From assembly GCF_009915765.1 (NCBI RefSeq), contig NZ_JAABLQ010000001.1, positions 1,426,001-1,490,000 of the forward strand: DNA of 64,000 nt, given 5' to 3'. Below, piece after piece: positions 37,551-46,775 of this stretch. The translations under genes were made by a program, and so were the position numbers. Under the pieces are notes generated by a model. The model was not told the origin of the DNA. It saw only the letters and a program-made list of their open reading frames with translations, and did no database searches. The stretch comes from Pannonibacter sp. XCT-53 (lineage in GTDB: Bacteria > Pseudomonadota > Alphaproteobacteria > Rhizobiales > Stappiaceae). Every line of letters starts with the position of its first letter. Positions within the stretch are counted from its first letter, which is position 1.

Positions 37551-38873
37551 TCAGGCCATGACCATCCGGATGCCGGTCCCCAGCAGCGCCATCAGGGCAA
37601 CGGTCTCAAGGATGCCGCGCCGGGCGGCGAACACCAGCACCAGCGCGAGCCCGGCAAGGGCTGCCGCCGGACCATCGAGACTGGCGGGGTCGATGTGCAG
37701 GCCGTGCAGCCAGCCATAGGACGTGCGGCTCGCCGAGGCGAAGAGGACGTTGAGCCCGAACCAGACGGCGACATAGGCAATCACGCCGACGACGGCGGCG
37801 GTGATGCCGGTCAGGGCGGCGGCCAGCATCGCGTTGCGCCGCAAGCGCTCGACGAAGGGCGCGCCGGCAAAGATCCAGAGGAACGACGGGGCGAAGGTGA
37901 CCCAGGTGGCCATCCCCGCGCCGAGGCTTGCCACCACAAGCGGCGAGAGGCTGCCGGGCTCCCGCAGGGCGGCGAGGAAGCCGACAAACTGGTTGACCAG
38001 AATGGTCGGGCCGGGGGTCGTCTCGGCGAGACCGAGACCGTCGATCATCTGGGGCGGCGTCACCCAGCCCATGTCGACACCCGCCTGGGCGAGATAGGCG
38101 AGGACCGCATAGGCGCCGCCGAAGGTAATGACCGCGAGCTTGGAAAAGAACAGGCCGATGTCGACCAGCACATGCTGGAACCCCAGCACCAGACCGGCGA
38201 ACAGAACCGGCGCCCACCACAGCGACAGGCAGGCGAGCGCGGCGAGGACGGCCTTGCGCGTGGCATGGTCTGGCAGCGGCGCGGCCGGCTCTGTGCCGCC
38301 GGCCCCTGCGGCCTGCCCCATCAGCTGCGGGGCGAGCCTGGCGGCCACGGCCCCTGCCACCCCGGCCCCGAGGATGATCAGCGGGAAGGGCAAGTCGAGG
38401 ACGAAGATCAGCAGGAAGGCGGTTGCGGCAAGGACATAGGGCAAGGGCCCCTTGAGGCCGCGTTTCGCGATCTTGATCAGCGCCTGGATGACGATGGCCA
38501 GCACGGCGGCCTTGATGCCGAGGAAGATGCCGTCGACCAGGGTCGTGCCGGTGCCCAGCACGTAGAGGAAGGACAGGGCCAGCATGATCAGGCTGCCCGG
38601 CAGCACGAAGAGGATGCCGGCGGCCAGTCCGCCGCGCACGCCATGGGTGAGCCAGCCAATGTAGGTGGCAAGCTGCTGGGCCTCGGGCCCAGGCAACAGC
38701 ATGCAGTAGTTGAGCGCGTGCAGGTAGCGCGGCTCGTCGAGCCATTTCTTCTCGTCCACGACGATGCGGTGCATCATCGCGATCTGTCCCGCCGCCCCGC
38801 CGAAGGACAGGATCCCGATGCGGGCGAAGGTCGAAACGAGGTCGCGGAAGTTCGGGGCTGCTGTCTGGCTCAT
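37551..38873 (-). CDS. chrA: chromate transporter, ChrA family
   Basis: 440 residues from ATG 38873 (MSQTAAPNFRDL); upstream in-frame starts exist but extend past the family length. Two homologous halves are visible, each opening with a FGG motif (LSFGGAAGQIAMMH near residue 20; VITFGGAYAVLAYL near 235), and about ten hydrophobic segments. ChrA proteins expel chromate driven by the proton gradient; many homologues have untested substrates. No chrB-type regulator is adjacent. A perfect 14-base palindrome lies 35 bases upstream. Confidence 0.88.
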   Translation of the reverse strand: MSQTAAPNFRDLVSTFARIGILSFGGAAGQIAMMHRIVVDEKKWLDEPRYLHALNYCMLLPGPEAQQLATYIGWLTHGVRGGLAAGILFVLPGSLIMLALSFLYVLGTGTTLVDGIFLGIKAAVLAIVIQALIKIAKRGLKGPLPYVLAATAFLLIFVLDLPFPLIILGAGVAGAVAARLAPQLMGQAAGAGGTEPAAPLPDHATRKAVLAALACLSLWWAPVLFAGLVLGFQHVLVDIGLFFSKLAVITFGGAYAVLAYLAQAGVDMGWVTPPQMIDGLGLAETTPGPTILVNQFVGFLAALREPGSLSPLVVASLGAGMATWVTFAPSFLWIFAGAPFVERLRRNAMLAAALTGITAAVVGVIAYVAVWFGLNVLFASASRTSYGWLHGLHIDPASLDGPAAALAGLALVLVFAARRGILETVALMALLGTGIRMVMA

Positions 38874-38907
38874 GTGTCGCGTCGGGTTCCGCATGGCACC
38901 TGCCCGG

Positions 38908-38921
38908 GCGGACCGGTCCGC
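38908..38921. promoter_or_regulatory. perfect 14-base palindrome upstream of chrA
   Basis: GCGGACCGGTCCGC is fully self-complementary and lies 35 bases before the chrA start, in the short gap between chrA and the upstream gene region. It could be an operator or simply a GC-rich hairpin in the leader. Confidence 0.35.
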
Positions 38922-39075
38922 GCGGGGCACGGGCTCCGCATCGGTCCGGCGCCCGACGGGCGGGATCTGGTTGCGCCGGACCTTAAGCCAGACCGCATGA
39001 CAGATCCATGACCCTCGTGCGGCCGTGGCGCCCGGTGTCCCGCACCGCCAGCGCCACGACCTGCGCGCCGCACCG

Positions 39076-39777
39076 TCAGATGCCGAGATAGGCCTCGCGG
39101 ATGCGCGGATCGGCGATCAGCTCGGCCGCCGGTCCCGACATGGTGATGCGGCCGGTTTCCATCACATAGCCCCGGTCGGCGATGGAGAGTGCGGCAAAGG
39201 CGTTCTGCTCCACCAGGAGGACGGTGACGTCTAGGCTCCTCAGCGACTTCACCACCTCGAGGATCTGGTCGACGAGGATCGGGGCAAGCCCCATGCTCGG
39301 CTCGTCCAGCAGCAGGCAGGTCGGCCGGGCCATCAGCGCCCGGGCGATCGCCAGCATCTGCTGCTGCCCCCCCGACAGGCCGCCGGCAGACAGGTTGCGC
39401 TTCTCGCGCAGCACCGGGAACATGGCAAAGGCGTCCGCCATGTCCTTCTCGACCCGGTCATCGGCAAAGAGATAGGCCCCGAGCCGGAGGTTCTCCTCCA
39501 CCGACAGGTTGGTGAAGATTTGGCGGCCTTCCGGCGACTGGGCCAGACCCAGGCCGACCCGGCGATGGGCCGGCAGGCGCGAGATGTCATCGCCGCGGAA
39601 GACGAGCTGACCGCCGGAGGCCGGCTGCACCCCCGACAGGCAGCGCAGGAGCGTTGTCTTGCCGGCGCCGTTGGCCCCGATCACCGAGACGATCTCGCCG
39701 GATTTCACGTCGAGGTCGATGCCGTGCAGGACCTCGATGCGGCCATACTTGCTGCGCAGTCCTTCAACCGAGAGCAT
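39076..39777 (-). CDS. livF: branched-chain-type ABC transporter ATPase LivF
   Basis: 233 residues from ATG 39777, which overlaps the livG 3' end by 14 bases. Walker A GANGAGKTT, signature LSGGQQQMLAIARAL and Walker B CLLLDEPSMGL are intact, and the length and MLSVEGL start are typical of LivF. It is the last gene of the five-gene importer cluster. Proximity to paa genes suggests an aromatic acid rather than an amino acid as substrate. Confidence 0.93.
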   Translation of the reverse strand: MLSVEGLRSKYGRIEVLHGIDLDVKSGEIVSVIGANGAGKTTLLRCLSGVQPASGGQLVFRGDDISRLPAHRRVGLGLAQSPEGRQIFTNLSVEENLRLGAYLFADDRVEKDMADAFAMFPVLREKRNLSAGGLSGGQQQMLAIARALMARPTCLLLDEPSMGLAPILVDQILEVVKSLRSLDVTVLLVEQNAFAALSIADRGYVMETGRITMSGPAAELIADPRIREAYLGI

Positions 39778-40552
39778 TGGCCGCCTCCTTGCCGCCATGG
39801 GTCCCGAGATAGGCTTCGATCACCCGGGGATCGCGGGCCACCGCCTCGGGCTTGCCTTCCGTGATCTTGACGCCGTGGTCGAGCACGACGATGTGGTCGG
39901 AGATCTTCATCACCAGCTTCATGTCATGCTCGACGAGCAGGATGGCGACCCCCTCCTTCGCCACGGCGGCGATGAGATGGTCGATCTCCTCGGTCTCCAC
40001 CGCGTTGCAGCCGGCCGCCGGTTCGTCGAGCAGCAACAGACGCGGCCTGCAGGCGAGCGCGCGGGCGATCTCCAGCCGCTTCAGCGCGCCATAGGAGAGC
40101 TGGGACGCGGTCAGCTCGGCCCCGCGATCCAGTCCGACGCGGGCCAGCAGCTGGCGGGCAGCGGCTTCGGTCTCGCGGTTGCGCCGGAGCGACGACGGCA
40201 GCGCGAAGAGATCCGCCAGGAGATGACGGCCCTCGGCAAGATGGAAGCCGGCCATGACGTTTTCCAGCACGCTCATCTGCTGGAACACCTGGAGGTTCTG
40301 GAAGGTGCGCGACAGGCCCCGGGCCGCAAGCGCCTGCGGCGGCAGGCCGGTCACCGTTTCCCCGTCGAGACGGACACTGCCGCGAGCGGGCTGGTAGACA
40401 CCGGAAATCATGTTGAACAGCGTGGTCTTGCCCGCGCCGTTGGGGCCGATGACGGAGACGATCTCGCCCGGCGTCACCGCAAAGCTCACCGCATCCACGG
40501 CCTTGACGCCGCCAAAGTCGATGCCGAGGCCCTCGATCTCGAGAAGTTTCAT
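39764..40552 (-). CDS. livG: branched-chain-type ABC transporter ATPase LivG
   Basis: 262 residues from ATG 40552. Walker A is GPNGAGKTT, the signature is the less common LSYGALKRLEIARAL, and Walker B is LLLLDEPAAGCN. The longer helical insert after Walker A and the C-terminal GTHGGKEA extension are typical of LivG. It overlaps the livM stop by four bases, so translation is coupled. Confidence 0.93.
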   Translation of the reverse strand: MKLLEIEGLGIDFGGVKAVDAVSFAVTPGEIVSVIGPNGAGKTTLFNMISGVYQPARGSVRLDGETVTGLPPQALAARGLSRTFQNLQVFQQMSVLENVMAGFHLAEGRHLLADLFALPSSLRRNRETEAAARQLLARVGLDRGAELTASQLSYGALKRLEIARALACRPRLLLLDEPAAGCNAVETEEIDHLIAAVAKEGVAILLVEHDMKLVMKISDHIVVLDHGVKITEGKPEAVARDPRVIEAYLGTHGGKEAANALG

Positions 40553-41508
40553 CCCTGCCTCCGGCTGAAGCGCTTGATCAGGCTGGGAACGAGGCCTTCC
40601 CGCAGGAAGATCATCACCAGCATCATGATGAGGCCGAGCACGATGTGCTCGTAGTCGTGGAAGATCGTCAGGCCCTGCGGCAGGGCCGTGAGGATGGACG
40701 CGCCCGTGATCGCGCCGAAGACGGACCCGGCGCCGCCCAGGACCGTCATGGTGACGAGCTGGACGGAATGCAGGAAGCCGGCAATGTCGGGCGAGACGAA
40801 CTTGTTCATCATGGCCAGCAGCGAGCCGGAGACCGAGGCGTAGACGGCCGAGATGACGAAGGCCATCAGCTTGAAATGGGCCACATCGACGCCGACGGTG
40901 CGGGCGGCGATCTCGCTGTCATGCAGCGAGCGCAGCGCGCGGCCGGTGGAACTGGTGTGCAGGTTGAGGGCAAGGGCCGCGCCGAGGAGCAACACCAGGG
41001 CTGACAGCCAGTACCACAGCTCCGCCGCAGGAACACTGATGCCGACCGACTTCAGCAAGGCCCGGAGGCCGAGATCCTCCACCTGCATGCCGTCCGGGCC
41101 ACCGGTCAGCCAGGACTCGTTCGACAGCACCATGAAGATGAGGATGCCGAAGCCGAGGGTGGCAACCGCCAGATAGTGCCCTTTCAGCCGCAGGATCGGC
41201 CGGCCGACCAGATAGGCGAGCGCCCCCGAAATCACCGCTCCGAGCAGCATGGCAAGGACCGGCGGCAGACCGAGATGCACCGGCGCGAGCGCACAGGCAT
41301 AGGCCCCGATGCCGCAGAAACCGGCATGGCCGAGGCTGATCTGGCCGGCATAGCCGATCAGGATGACGAGCCCGGTGACGGCGAGCCCGTTGATGAACAT
41401 CAGCGTGCCGACCCGGTAATAGAAGGAGGACGGAAAGAACAGGGGCGCGACCAGGATGAGCGCTACCAGCGCCAGCAGCGTGATCGCCTTGGGGGTGAGA
41501 TGTCGCAT
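40549..41508 (-). CDS. livM: branched-chain-type ABC transporter permease LivM
   Basis: 319 residues with eight or more hydrophobic segments. GYAGQISLGHAGFCGIGAYACA near residue 55 is the LivM signature, and the coupling region has LRSLHDSEIAARTVGVDVAHFK near 190. It forms the channel with LivH. It starts three bases after the livH stop, and its own stop overlaps the livG start. Confidence 0.93.
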   Translation of the reverse strand: MRHLTPKAITLLALVALILVAPLFFPSSFYYRVGTLMFINGLAVTGLVILIGYAGQISLGHAGFCGIGAYACALAPVHLGLPPVLAMLLGAVISGALAYLVGRPILRLKGHYLAVATLGFGILIFMVLSNESWLTGGPDGMQVEDLGLRALLKSVGISVPAAELWYWLSALVLLLGAALALNLHTSSTGRALRSLHDSEIAARTVGVDVAHFKLMAFVISAVYASVSGSLLAMMNKFVSPDIAGFLHSVQLVTMTVLGGAGSVFGAITGASILTALPQGLTIFHDYEHIVLGLIMMLVMIFLREGLVPSLIKRFSRRQG

Positions 41509-41511
41509 GGC

Positions 41512-42384
41512 TCAGACCCGGTTGACGGCGGCGCGGCCGAAGAGCCCGCTCGGCATGATGAAGAGCACGGCGAGGATGACGATGAAGGCCGCCGCATCCT
41601 TGTAGGTGGAAGAGATGTAGCCGGCCGTCAGGGCCTCGATCAGGCCGAGGAGAAGACCGCCGACCAGCGCTCCGAAGGGATTGCCCATGCCGCCGAGCAT
41701 GGCGGCCGCGAAGCCCTTGAGGGCCAGCGCGATGCCGATGTCGTAGCTCGTCAGCGTGATCGGCGTGACGAGGACGCCCGCCACCGCGCCGATGGCCGCC
41801 GACAGGGCGAAGCTCAGCGTCATGATGAAATTGGTGTTGATGCCGACGAGCCGTGCCGCCAGGCGGTTGTTGGCGGTGGCCAGCACGGCCTTGCCGGTCA
41901 GCGTGCGGGTAAAGAACACGTAGAGTGCGGCAAAGATCACCGAGGCGCCGAAGATCACCCAGATGCTCTGGGGCAGGATCGTGGCACCGAGGATCTCGAT
42001 CGGCGCGTCGCCGGAGAAGCTCTCGAAGCGGTGCAGCTGCTTGTCGAACACGATCTGGGCCACCCCGCGCAGGAAGATCGAGGCGCCGATGGTGATGATG
42101 ATGATCGTCACCACGGAGGCATTGCGCGCCGGTTCGATGGCGAACTTGTTGAGCGCGACGCCGACCGCTGCCGTGATCACCACGGCAAGGATCGCGGCGG
42201 CCGGCAGGGGCACGCCGGCGGCCGAGAGGAAGACGGTGGACATGCCGCCCAGCATGACGAACTCGCCTTGCGAGAAGTTCACCACGTCAGAGGCGTTGTA
42301 GATGATGGTGAAGCCGAGAGCGACCAGCGCATAGACGGCGCCGACCGTCAGGCCGGAAAAGACGAACTGCAAGAGATCGGACAT
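41512..42384 (-). CDS. livH: branched-chain-type ABC transporter permease LivH
   Basis: 290 residues from ATG 42384 (MSDLLQFVFSGLTVGAVYAL). LGFTIIYNASDVVNFSQGEFVMLGG near residue 25 is the family hallmark, and LAARLVGINTNFIM lies near 190. About eight membrane segments. It is separated from the binding-protein gene by some 115 bases containing a small hairpin. Confidence 0.93.
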   Translation of the reverse strand: MSDLLQFVFSGLTVGAVYALVALGFTIIYNASDVVNFSQGEFVMLGGMSTVFLSAAGVPLPAAAILAVVITAAVGVALNKFAIEPARNASVVTIIIITIGASIFLRGVAQIVFDKQLHRFESFSGDAPIEILGATILPQSIWVIFGASVIFAALYVFFTRTLTGKAVLATANNRLAARLVGINTNFIMTLSFALSAAIGAVAGVLVTPITLTSYDIGIALALKGFAAAMLGGMGNPFGALVGGLLLGLIEALTAGYISSTYKDAAAFIVILAVLFIMPSGLFGRAAVNRV

Positions 42385-42461
42385 GGATCGGTCCCGTCGG
42401 GCGCGGCCGCATGGCCCGCCGCATGGCTCGGTCAACAGGTCAGGCGAGGCCCGATCCGGAG

Positions 42462-42478
42462 CCCGGCAGATCGCCGGG
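42462..42478 (-). terminator. small hairpin between the binding-protein gene and livH
   Basis: CCCGGC and GCCGGG form a six-base stem with a five-base loop, about 20 bases past the binding-protein stop on the minus strand. No T tract. It may reduce read-through so that the binding protein is made in excess. Confidence 0.3.
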
Positions 42479-42498
42479 ATCCGGGCAGGCGGCGGCGT

Positions 42499-43647
42499 TT
42501 ACTCGACGATGGTCCAGTCGCCGTTGCGGATTTCCAGCATCCGGAAGGCGGACAGGTCGAGGCCCATGTGGTCTTCCGGCGACATGTTGACGATGCCGCC
42601 CGTGCCGACATAGCCCTTCGTCTTCTCGATCTCGTCGCGGATGGCGACCGGTTCGGCCGATCCGGCACGCTCGATCGCCTGGACGAGGATCATGAAGGCA
42701 TCGTAGGCATGGCCGCCGAAGGTGGAGACCGGCGAGCCGGTGGCCTTCTCGTAGGCATCACGGTAGCCGACGACCACGGCCTTCTGCGGGTCACTGTCAG
42801 GCAGCTTGTCGGCCACAAGCAGGGCGGCCGCCGGCAGACGCACACCCTCGGCCGCTTCGCCGGCGAGCTCGATGAAGCTCTTGGAGGCCACGCCATGCGA
42901 CTGGTACAGCGGCACCTGGATGTTGAGCTGGCGGAAGTTGCGGGTGACGATGGCCGGCCCCTGGCCGAAGCCCGGGTTGACGACGGCCTGCAGGCCGGCA
43001 ACGCCGGCAATCTTGGTCAGCTGCGGCGTCATGTCGGCATCCTTCGGGCCGTAGCTCTCGTCGGCCACGATCTCCATGCCGTACTCGGGCGCCAGCTTCA
43101 GGCACTGCTCGCGCATCGACATCTCGAAGCCGCCGGTGCCGGAGATGAGACCGATCCTGGTCAGGCCACGGGCCTTGAGATCCTCGAATATCTTGGCGCA
43201 GGCCATCTTGTCGGTGTGCGGGGTCTTGAACACCCACTTCTTGACCGGGTCGATGATCACGACGGCGCCGGCCAGCGAGATGAAGGGAACCTCGGCTTCC
43301 TCGGCAACGGGAACCATCGCCATGGTGGTGCCGGTGGTGGTGCCGCCGATGATCGCGACGACCTCGTCGTCCTCGACCAGACGGGTGGCGAAGGTGCGGG
43401 CATTGTTGGCGTCGCCGGCATCGTCATACATGACGAGCTCGACCTTCTCGCCCTTGATGCCGCCCTTGGCGTTGATCTCGTCGACCAGCATCTTCAGGGT
43501 CTTGGCTTCCGGATCGCCCAGGAACGAGGCCGGACCGGTCTGCGACAGCGAGGCCCCGATCTTGATGTCGGCCAGCGCCGGCTGGGCCGCAAGGCCAATG
43601 ATCGCAACGGCAGCCGCCGTCGACTTCAGGCGCGTCAGAAACGTCAT
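42499..43647 (-). CDS. periplasmic binding protein of the liv-type importer (Peripla_BP_6)
   Basis: 382 residues from ATG 43647, with a perfect AGGAG-containing site just upstream. The signal peptide (TFLTRLKSTAAAVAIIGLAAQPALA) leads to a two-lobed binding protein: IKIGASLSQTGPASFLGD, then VAIIGGTTTGTTMAMVPVAEE, and GHAYDAFMILVQAIERAG near the C terminus. Family members bind branched-chain amino acids, but many in aromatic catabolic clusters bind aromatic acids. Its promoter region is shared with paaG, and a TetR-type palindrome lies 226 bases upstream. Phenylacetate or a related compound is therefore a plausible ligand, by context only. Confidence 0.9.
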   Translation of the reverse strand: MTFLTRLKSTAAAVAIIGLAAQPALADIKIGASLSQTGPASFLGDPEAKTLKMLVDEINAKGGIKGEKVELVMYDDAGDANNARTFATRLVEDDEVVAIIGGTTTGTTMAMVPVAEEAEVPFISLAGAVVIIDPVKKWVFKTPHTDKMACAKIFEDLKARGLTRIGLISGTGGFEMSMREQCLKLAPEYGMEIVADESYGPKDADMTPQLTKIAGVAGLQAVVNPGFGQGPAIVTRNFRQLNIQVPLYQSHGVASKSFIELAGEAAEGVRLPAAALLVADKLPDSDPQKAVVVGYRDAYEKATGSPVSTFGGHAYDAFMILVQAIERAGSAEPVAIRDEIEKTKGYVGTGGIVNMSPEDHMGLDLSAFRMLEIRNGDWTIVE

Positions 43648-43872
43648 GAAACTCCTCCCTATGCCTTGTCCTGCGGGCAGGTCCGAAGGGCTGCTTCCCT
43701 GCCCGGCGACCAGCCCGAAGGCCAGTCCAGCGCTGGGCCAGCCTGTCCGTGTCGCAGCGGTCGCCCCTGGGCCCTCCACATGCGGCAAGCGGCGCGGTCC
43801 GGTCCTCACTCCGGTCCGCAGGCTGTCGTCTCTCTCCCCGATCTGCGCCCTCACGGCGCTTCGGTTATATTG

Positions 43873-43886
43873 ACCGACCGGTTGGT
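43873..43886. promoter_or_regulatory. candidate PaaR operator between liv and paaG
   Basis: ACCGACCGGTTGGT is an imperfect palindrome with a CCGG centre, set in an AT-rich promoter-like context (TTATATTG before, TTTATGCAA after). As I recall, TetR-type PaaR regulators of phenylacetate genes bind ACCGACCGGTCGGT-like sites. It lies in the 392-base divergent region between the binding-protein gene (starting at 43647) and paaG (44040), so it could govern both directions. The rest of that region shows nothing else convincing. Confidence 0.6.
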
Positions 43887-44039
43887 TTATGCAACATCTT
43901 TCTTCAACGACCAAGGTCGCATTCCGAAAGTTGCGGCAACCGGGGCCATGGCCTGCCGGTTCCCGCTTGCCGGGCGGCGACGGACGGGCGAGCCTGCCGG
44001 CGACGCACCTGCGTGACGGCAGTCCGAGGGAGGATGATG

Positions 44040-44849
44040 ATGACAGGGAATGCAGCGGGCGATGCGCCCGTGCTGGTGGAGCGCCGCGGCGGCGTTCTGG
44101 TGCTGACGCTGAACCGGCCTGACCGGCTCAATTCCTTCAACGAGGCGCAGCACCTCGCCCTGCGCGCCGGCTTCGAGAGCGCGCGCGACGAGGCGGATGT
44201 GCGGGCGGTGCTGCTCACCGGCGCCGGCCGCGGCTTCTGCGCCGGCCAGGATCTGGGCGACCGCGATCCGGCGAAGATGACCGGTGCGCCGGATCTGGGC
44301 GAGACGATCGAACGCTTCTACAACCCGCTGATCCGGCTGATCCGGAGCCTAGAAAAGCCCGTCATCTGCGCCGTCAACGGCGTGGCCGCCGGCGCTGGAG
44401 CCAACATCGCGCTGGCCTGCGACATCGTGCTGGCGGCCCGCTCGGCCAAGTTCATCCAGGCCTTCGCCAAGATCGGCCTCGTGCCCGATTCGGGCGGCAC
44501 CTGGTCCCTGCCCCATCTCCTCGGCGAAGCCCGGGCCAAGGGCCTTGCCCTCACCGGCCAGCCGCTGCCGGCCGAGACGGCGCTGGCCTGGGGCCTGATC
44601 TGGCAGGTCTGCGACGATGACCAGCTGATGGGCGAGGCTTTCGCGCTCGCCGACAGCTTGGCTAGCGGCCCGACGGTTGGCCTTGGCCTGACCAAACAGG
44701 CCATCCAGGCCGCCGCCACCAACAACCTCGATGCGCAGCTCGATCTAGAGCGCGACCTGCAACGGCAGGCCGGCCGCACGCCGGACTATGCCGAAGGCGT
44801 TGCCGCCTTCCTCGCCAAACGTCCCCCCGTCTACAGCGGGAGGCGCTGA
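44040..44849 (+). CDS. paaG: 1,2-epoxyphenylacetyl-CoA isomerase
   Basis: 269 residues. Three ATG codons in a row occur at 44034-44042; I take 44040 because GAGGGAGG ends at 44033. Crotonase fold marks: GAGRGFCAGQDLGDRD near residue 62, including the Asp typical of PaaG, and NGVAAGAGANIALACDIVLA near 115. It converts the ring-epoxide of phenylacetyl-CoA to the seven-membered oxepin-CoA. It heads paaG-paaI-paaK, one base before paaI, downstream of the candidate PaaR operator. Confidence 0.92.
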   Translation: MTGNAAGDAPVLVERRGGVLVLTLNRPDRLNSFNEAQHLALRAGFESARDEADVRAVLLTGAGRGFCAGQDLGDRDPAKMTGAPDLGETIERFYNPLIRLIRSLEKPVICAVNGVAAGAGANIALACDIVLAARSAKFIQAFAKIGLVPDSGGTWSLPHLLGEARAKGLALTGQPLPAETALAWGLIWQVCDDDQLMGEAFALADSLASGPTVGLGLTKQAIQAAATNNLDAQLDLERDLQRQAGRTPDYAEGVAAFLAKRPPVYSGRR

Positions 44850-44850
44850 G

Positions 44851-45318
44851 ATGACGGCCTCCCTGACGCCCCAGCAGCTGGCCGAAGCCAGTGCCGCCGC
44901 CATGTGGGCCGGCGACAACGCCAGCGCCGGCCTCGGCATGCAGCTCACCCACATCGCCCCGGGCGAGGCCACGCTCAGCATGACGCTGACCGACGCCATG
45001 ACCAACGGCCACAAGACCGGCCACGGCGGCTTCATCTTCGCGCTGGCCGATTCGGCCTTTGCCTTTGCCTGCAACAGCCACAACCAGCGCGCTGTCGCCC
45101 AGCACTGCTCGATCACCTACATCGCCCCGGCCTTTGCCGGCGACGTTCTGACGGCCACCGCCCGGGAGATCTCGCGCGCCGGCCGCTCCGGCATCTACGA
45201 CGTGCGGGTCACGAACCAGACCGGCGCGATCCTGGCCGAATTCCGCGGCCATTCGCGGACGGTGAAAGGCACCCACGTGCCGCTCGCCGGGGAGACCGAC
45301 ACGGGCCCGGCCGGCTGA
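44851..45318 (+). CDS. paaI: phenylacetate-pathway hotdog thioesterase
   Basis: 155 residues from ATG 44851 with GGGAGG upstream. The hotdog fold signature NGHKTGHGGFIFALADSAFAFACN near residue 52 holds the HGG turn and catalytic Asp. PaaI hydrolyses dead-end or excess phenylacetyl-CoA intermediates to release CoA. It directly follows paaG and precedes paaK, as in many paa clusters. Confidence 0.92.
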   Translation: MTASLTPQQLAEASAAAMWAGDNASAGLGMQLTHIAPGEATLSMTLTDAMTNGHKTGHGGFIFALADSAFAFACNSHNQRAVAQHCSITYIAPAFAGDVLTATAREISRAGRSGIYDVRVTNQTGAILAEFRGHSRTVKGTHVPLAGETDTGPAG

Positions 45319-45373
45319 GACCCAGCCCAGACCGCCAGCCCCACAAGACCACCTGTTTTCGGGAGGAAACACC

Positions 45374-46684
45374 ATGGAAGACCTGAGCCCGCGCCCCGGG
45401 GATCTCGAGCCGATCGAAACCGCGTCCCGCGATGAAATCTCCGCGCTGCAGCTGGCGCGTCTGAAGACGACGCTTGCCCATGCCTATGCCAATTCGCCGT
45501 TCTACCGGGCGAAGTTCGATGCCCATGGCGTGCATCCGGATGACCTGAAGACCCTCGCCGACCTGTCGAAGTTCCCCTTCACGGTGAAGACGGACCTGCG
45601 CGACACCTATCCCTTCGGCATGTTCGCCGTGCCGCAGAAGGACATCGTGCGCATCCACGCCTCCTCCGGCACCACCGGCAAGCCCACCGTCGTGGGCTAC
45701 ACCAGGAAGGACATCGACACCTGGGCCGGCGTTGTCGCCCGCTCGATCCGCGCCTCCGGCGGCCGCCCCGGCGACATCGTGCATGTGGCCTATGGCTACG
45801 GCCTCTTCACCGGCGGCCTCGGCGCCCATTACGGCGCGGAGAAGCTCGGCTGCACCGTCGTGCCGATTTCCGGCGGCATGACCGAGCGGCAGATCACCTT
45901 GATCGAGGATTTCAAGCCGCGCATCATCATGGTGACGCCGTCCTACATGCTGTCGATCCTCGACGAGTTCCGCCGCGCCGGCATCGACCCGCGCGAGACC
46001 TCGCTTGCCGTCGGCATCTTCGGCGCCGAGCCCTGGACCAACGCCATGCGTCAGGAAATCGAGCAGGCCTTCGACATGCACGCGGTCGACATCTACGGCC
46101 TGTCCGAGGTGATGGGTCCGGGCGTTGCCAATGAATGCGTCGAGACCAAGGACGGGCTGCACATCTGGGAGGATCACTTCTATCCCGAGATCATCGACCC
46201 GGTGACGGGCGAGGTCCTGCCCGACGGCAGCGAGGGCGAGCTGGTGTTCACCTCGCTCACCAAGGAAGCCCTGCCGATCATCCGCTACCGCACCCGCGAC
46301 CTGACCCGCCTGCTGCCGGGCACCGCGCGCTCCATGCGGCGGATGGAAAAGATCACCGGCCGCTCCGACGACATGATCATCCTGCGGGGCGTCAACGTGT
46401 TCCCGACCCAGGTCGAGGAACAGATCCTGAAGTGCAAGGGCCTCGCCCCGCATTTCCAGATCGAGCTGACGCGCTCCGGCCGCATGGACGCGATGACGGT
46501 GAAGGTGGAAGCGGCCTCCGGCCACGAGACCGACGAGGCCCGTGCGCATGCCGCAAAGGAGCTGGCGCATCACATCAAGAGCGTGATCGGCGTCAGCACC
46601 CGGATCGACGTGGGCACGCCCGGCAGCGTCGAACGGTCGGCCGGCAAGGCCCGCCGCGTCATCGACAACCGGCCGAAAGGCTGA
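45374..46684 (+). CDS. paaK: phenylacetate--CoA ligase
   Basis: 436 residues. The AMP-binding loop is ASSGTTGKPTVVGYT near residue 98. GIFGAEPWTNAMR near 215 and DIYGLSEVMGPGVANEC near 237 are typical, and the C-terminal domain starts near 330 after RYRTRDLTRLL, with GRSDDMIILRGVNVFPTQVE. It activates phenylacetate to phenylacetyl-CoA with ATP, the first step of the pathway. SD GGAGG lies before the start. Confidence 0.96.
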   Translation: MEDLSPRPGDLEPIETASRDEISALQLARLKTTLAHAYANSPFYRAKFDAHGVHPDDLKTLADLSKFPFTVKTDLRDTYPFGMFAVPQKDIVRIHASSGTTGKPTVVGYTRKDIDTWAGVVARSIRASGGRPGDIVHVAYGYGLFTGGLGAHYGAEKLGCTVVPISGGMTERQITLIEDFKPRIIMVTPSYMLSILDEFRRAGIDPRETSLAVGIFGAEPWTNAMRQEIEQAFDMHAVDIYGLSEVMGPGVANECVETKDGLHIWEDHFYPEIIDPVTGEVLPDGSEGELVFTSLTKEALPIIRYRTRDLTRLLPGTARSMRRMEKITGRSDDMIILRGVNVFPTQVEEQILKCKGLAPHFQIELTRSGRMDAMTVKVEAASGHETDEARAHAAKELAHHIKSVIGVSTRIDVGTPGSVERSAGKARRVIDNRPKG

Positions 46685-46775
46685 CCCCGCACACCCTGCC
46701 CCGCCCGGCCGCATTTGACCTTCCCCGGCAATGCGGCTATGCGGGGCAGCGTAGCACCGCCAAGGATCCGCCGAC

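Noticed and set aside
41176..44016. Plus-strand open frame of about 950 codons across livM, livH and the binding-protein gene
   Set aside because: Antisense shadow of three well-supported genes; Asp/Gly/His/Arg-rich translation, no family and no ribosome binding site.
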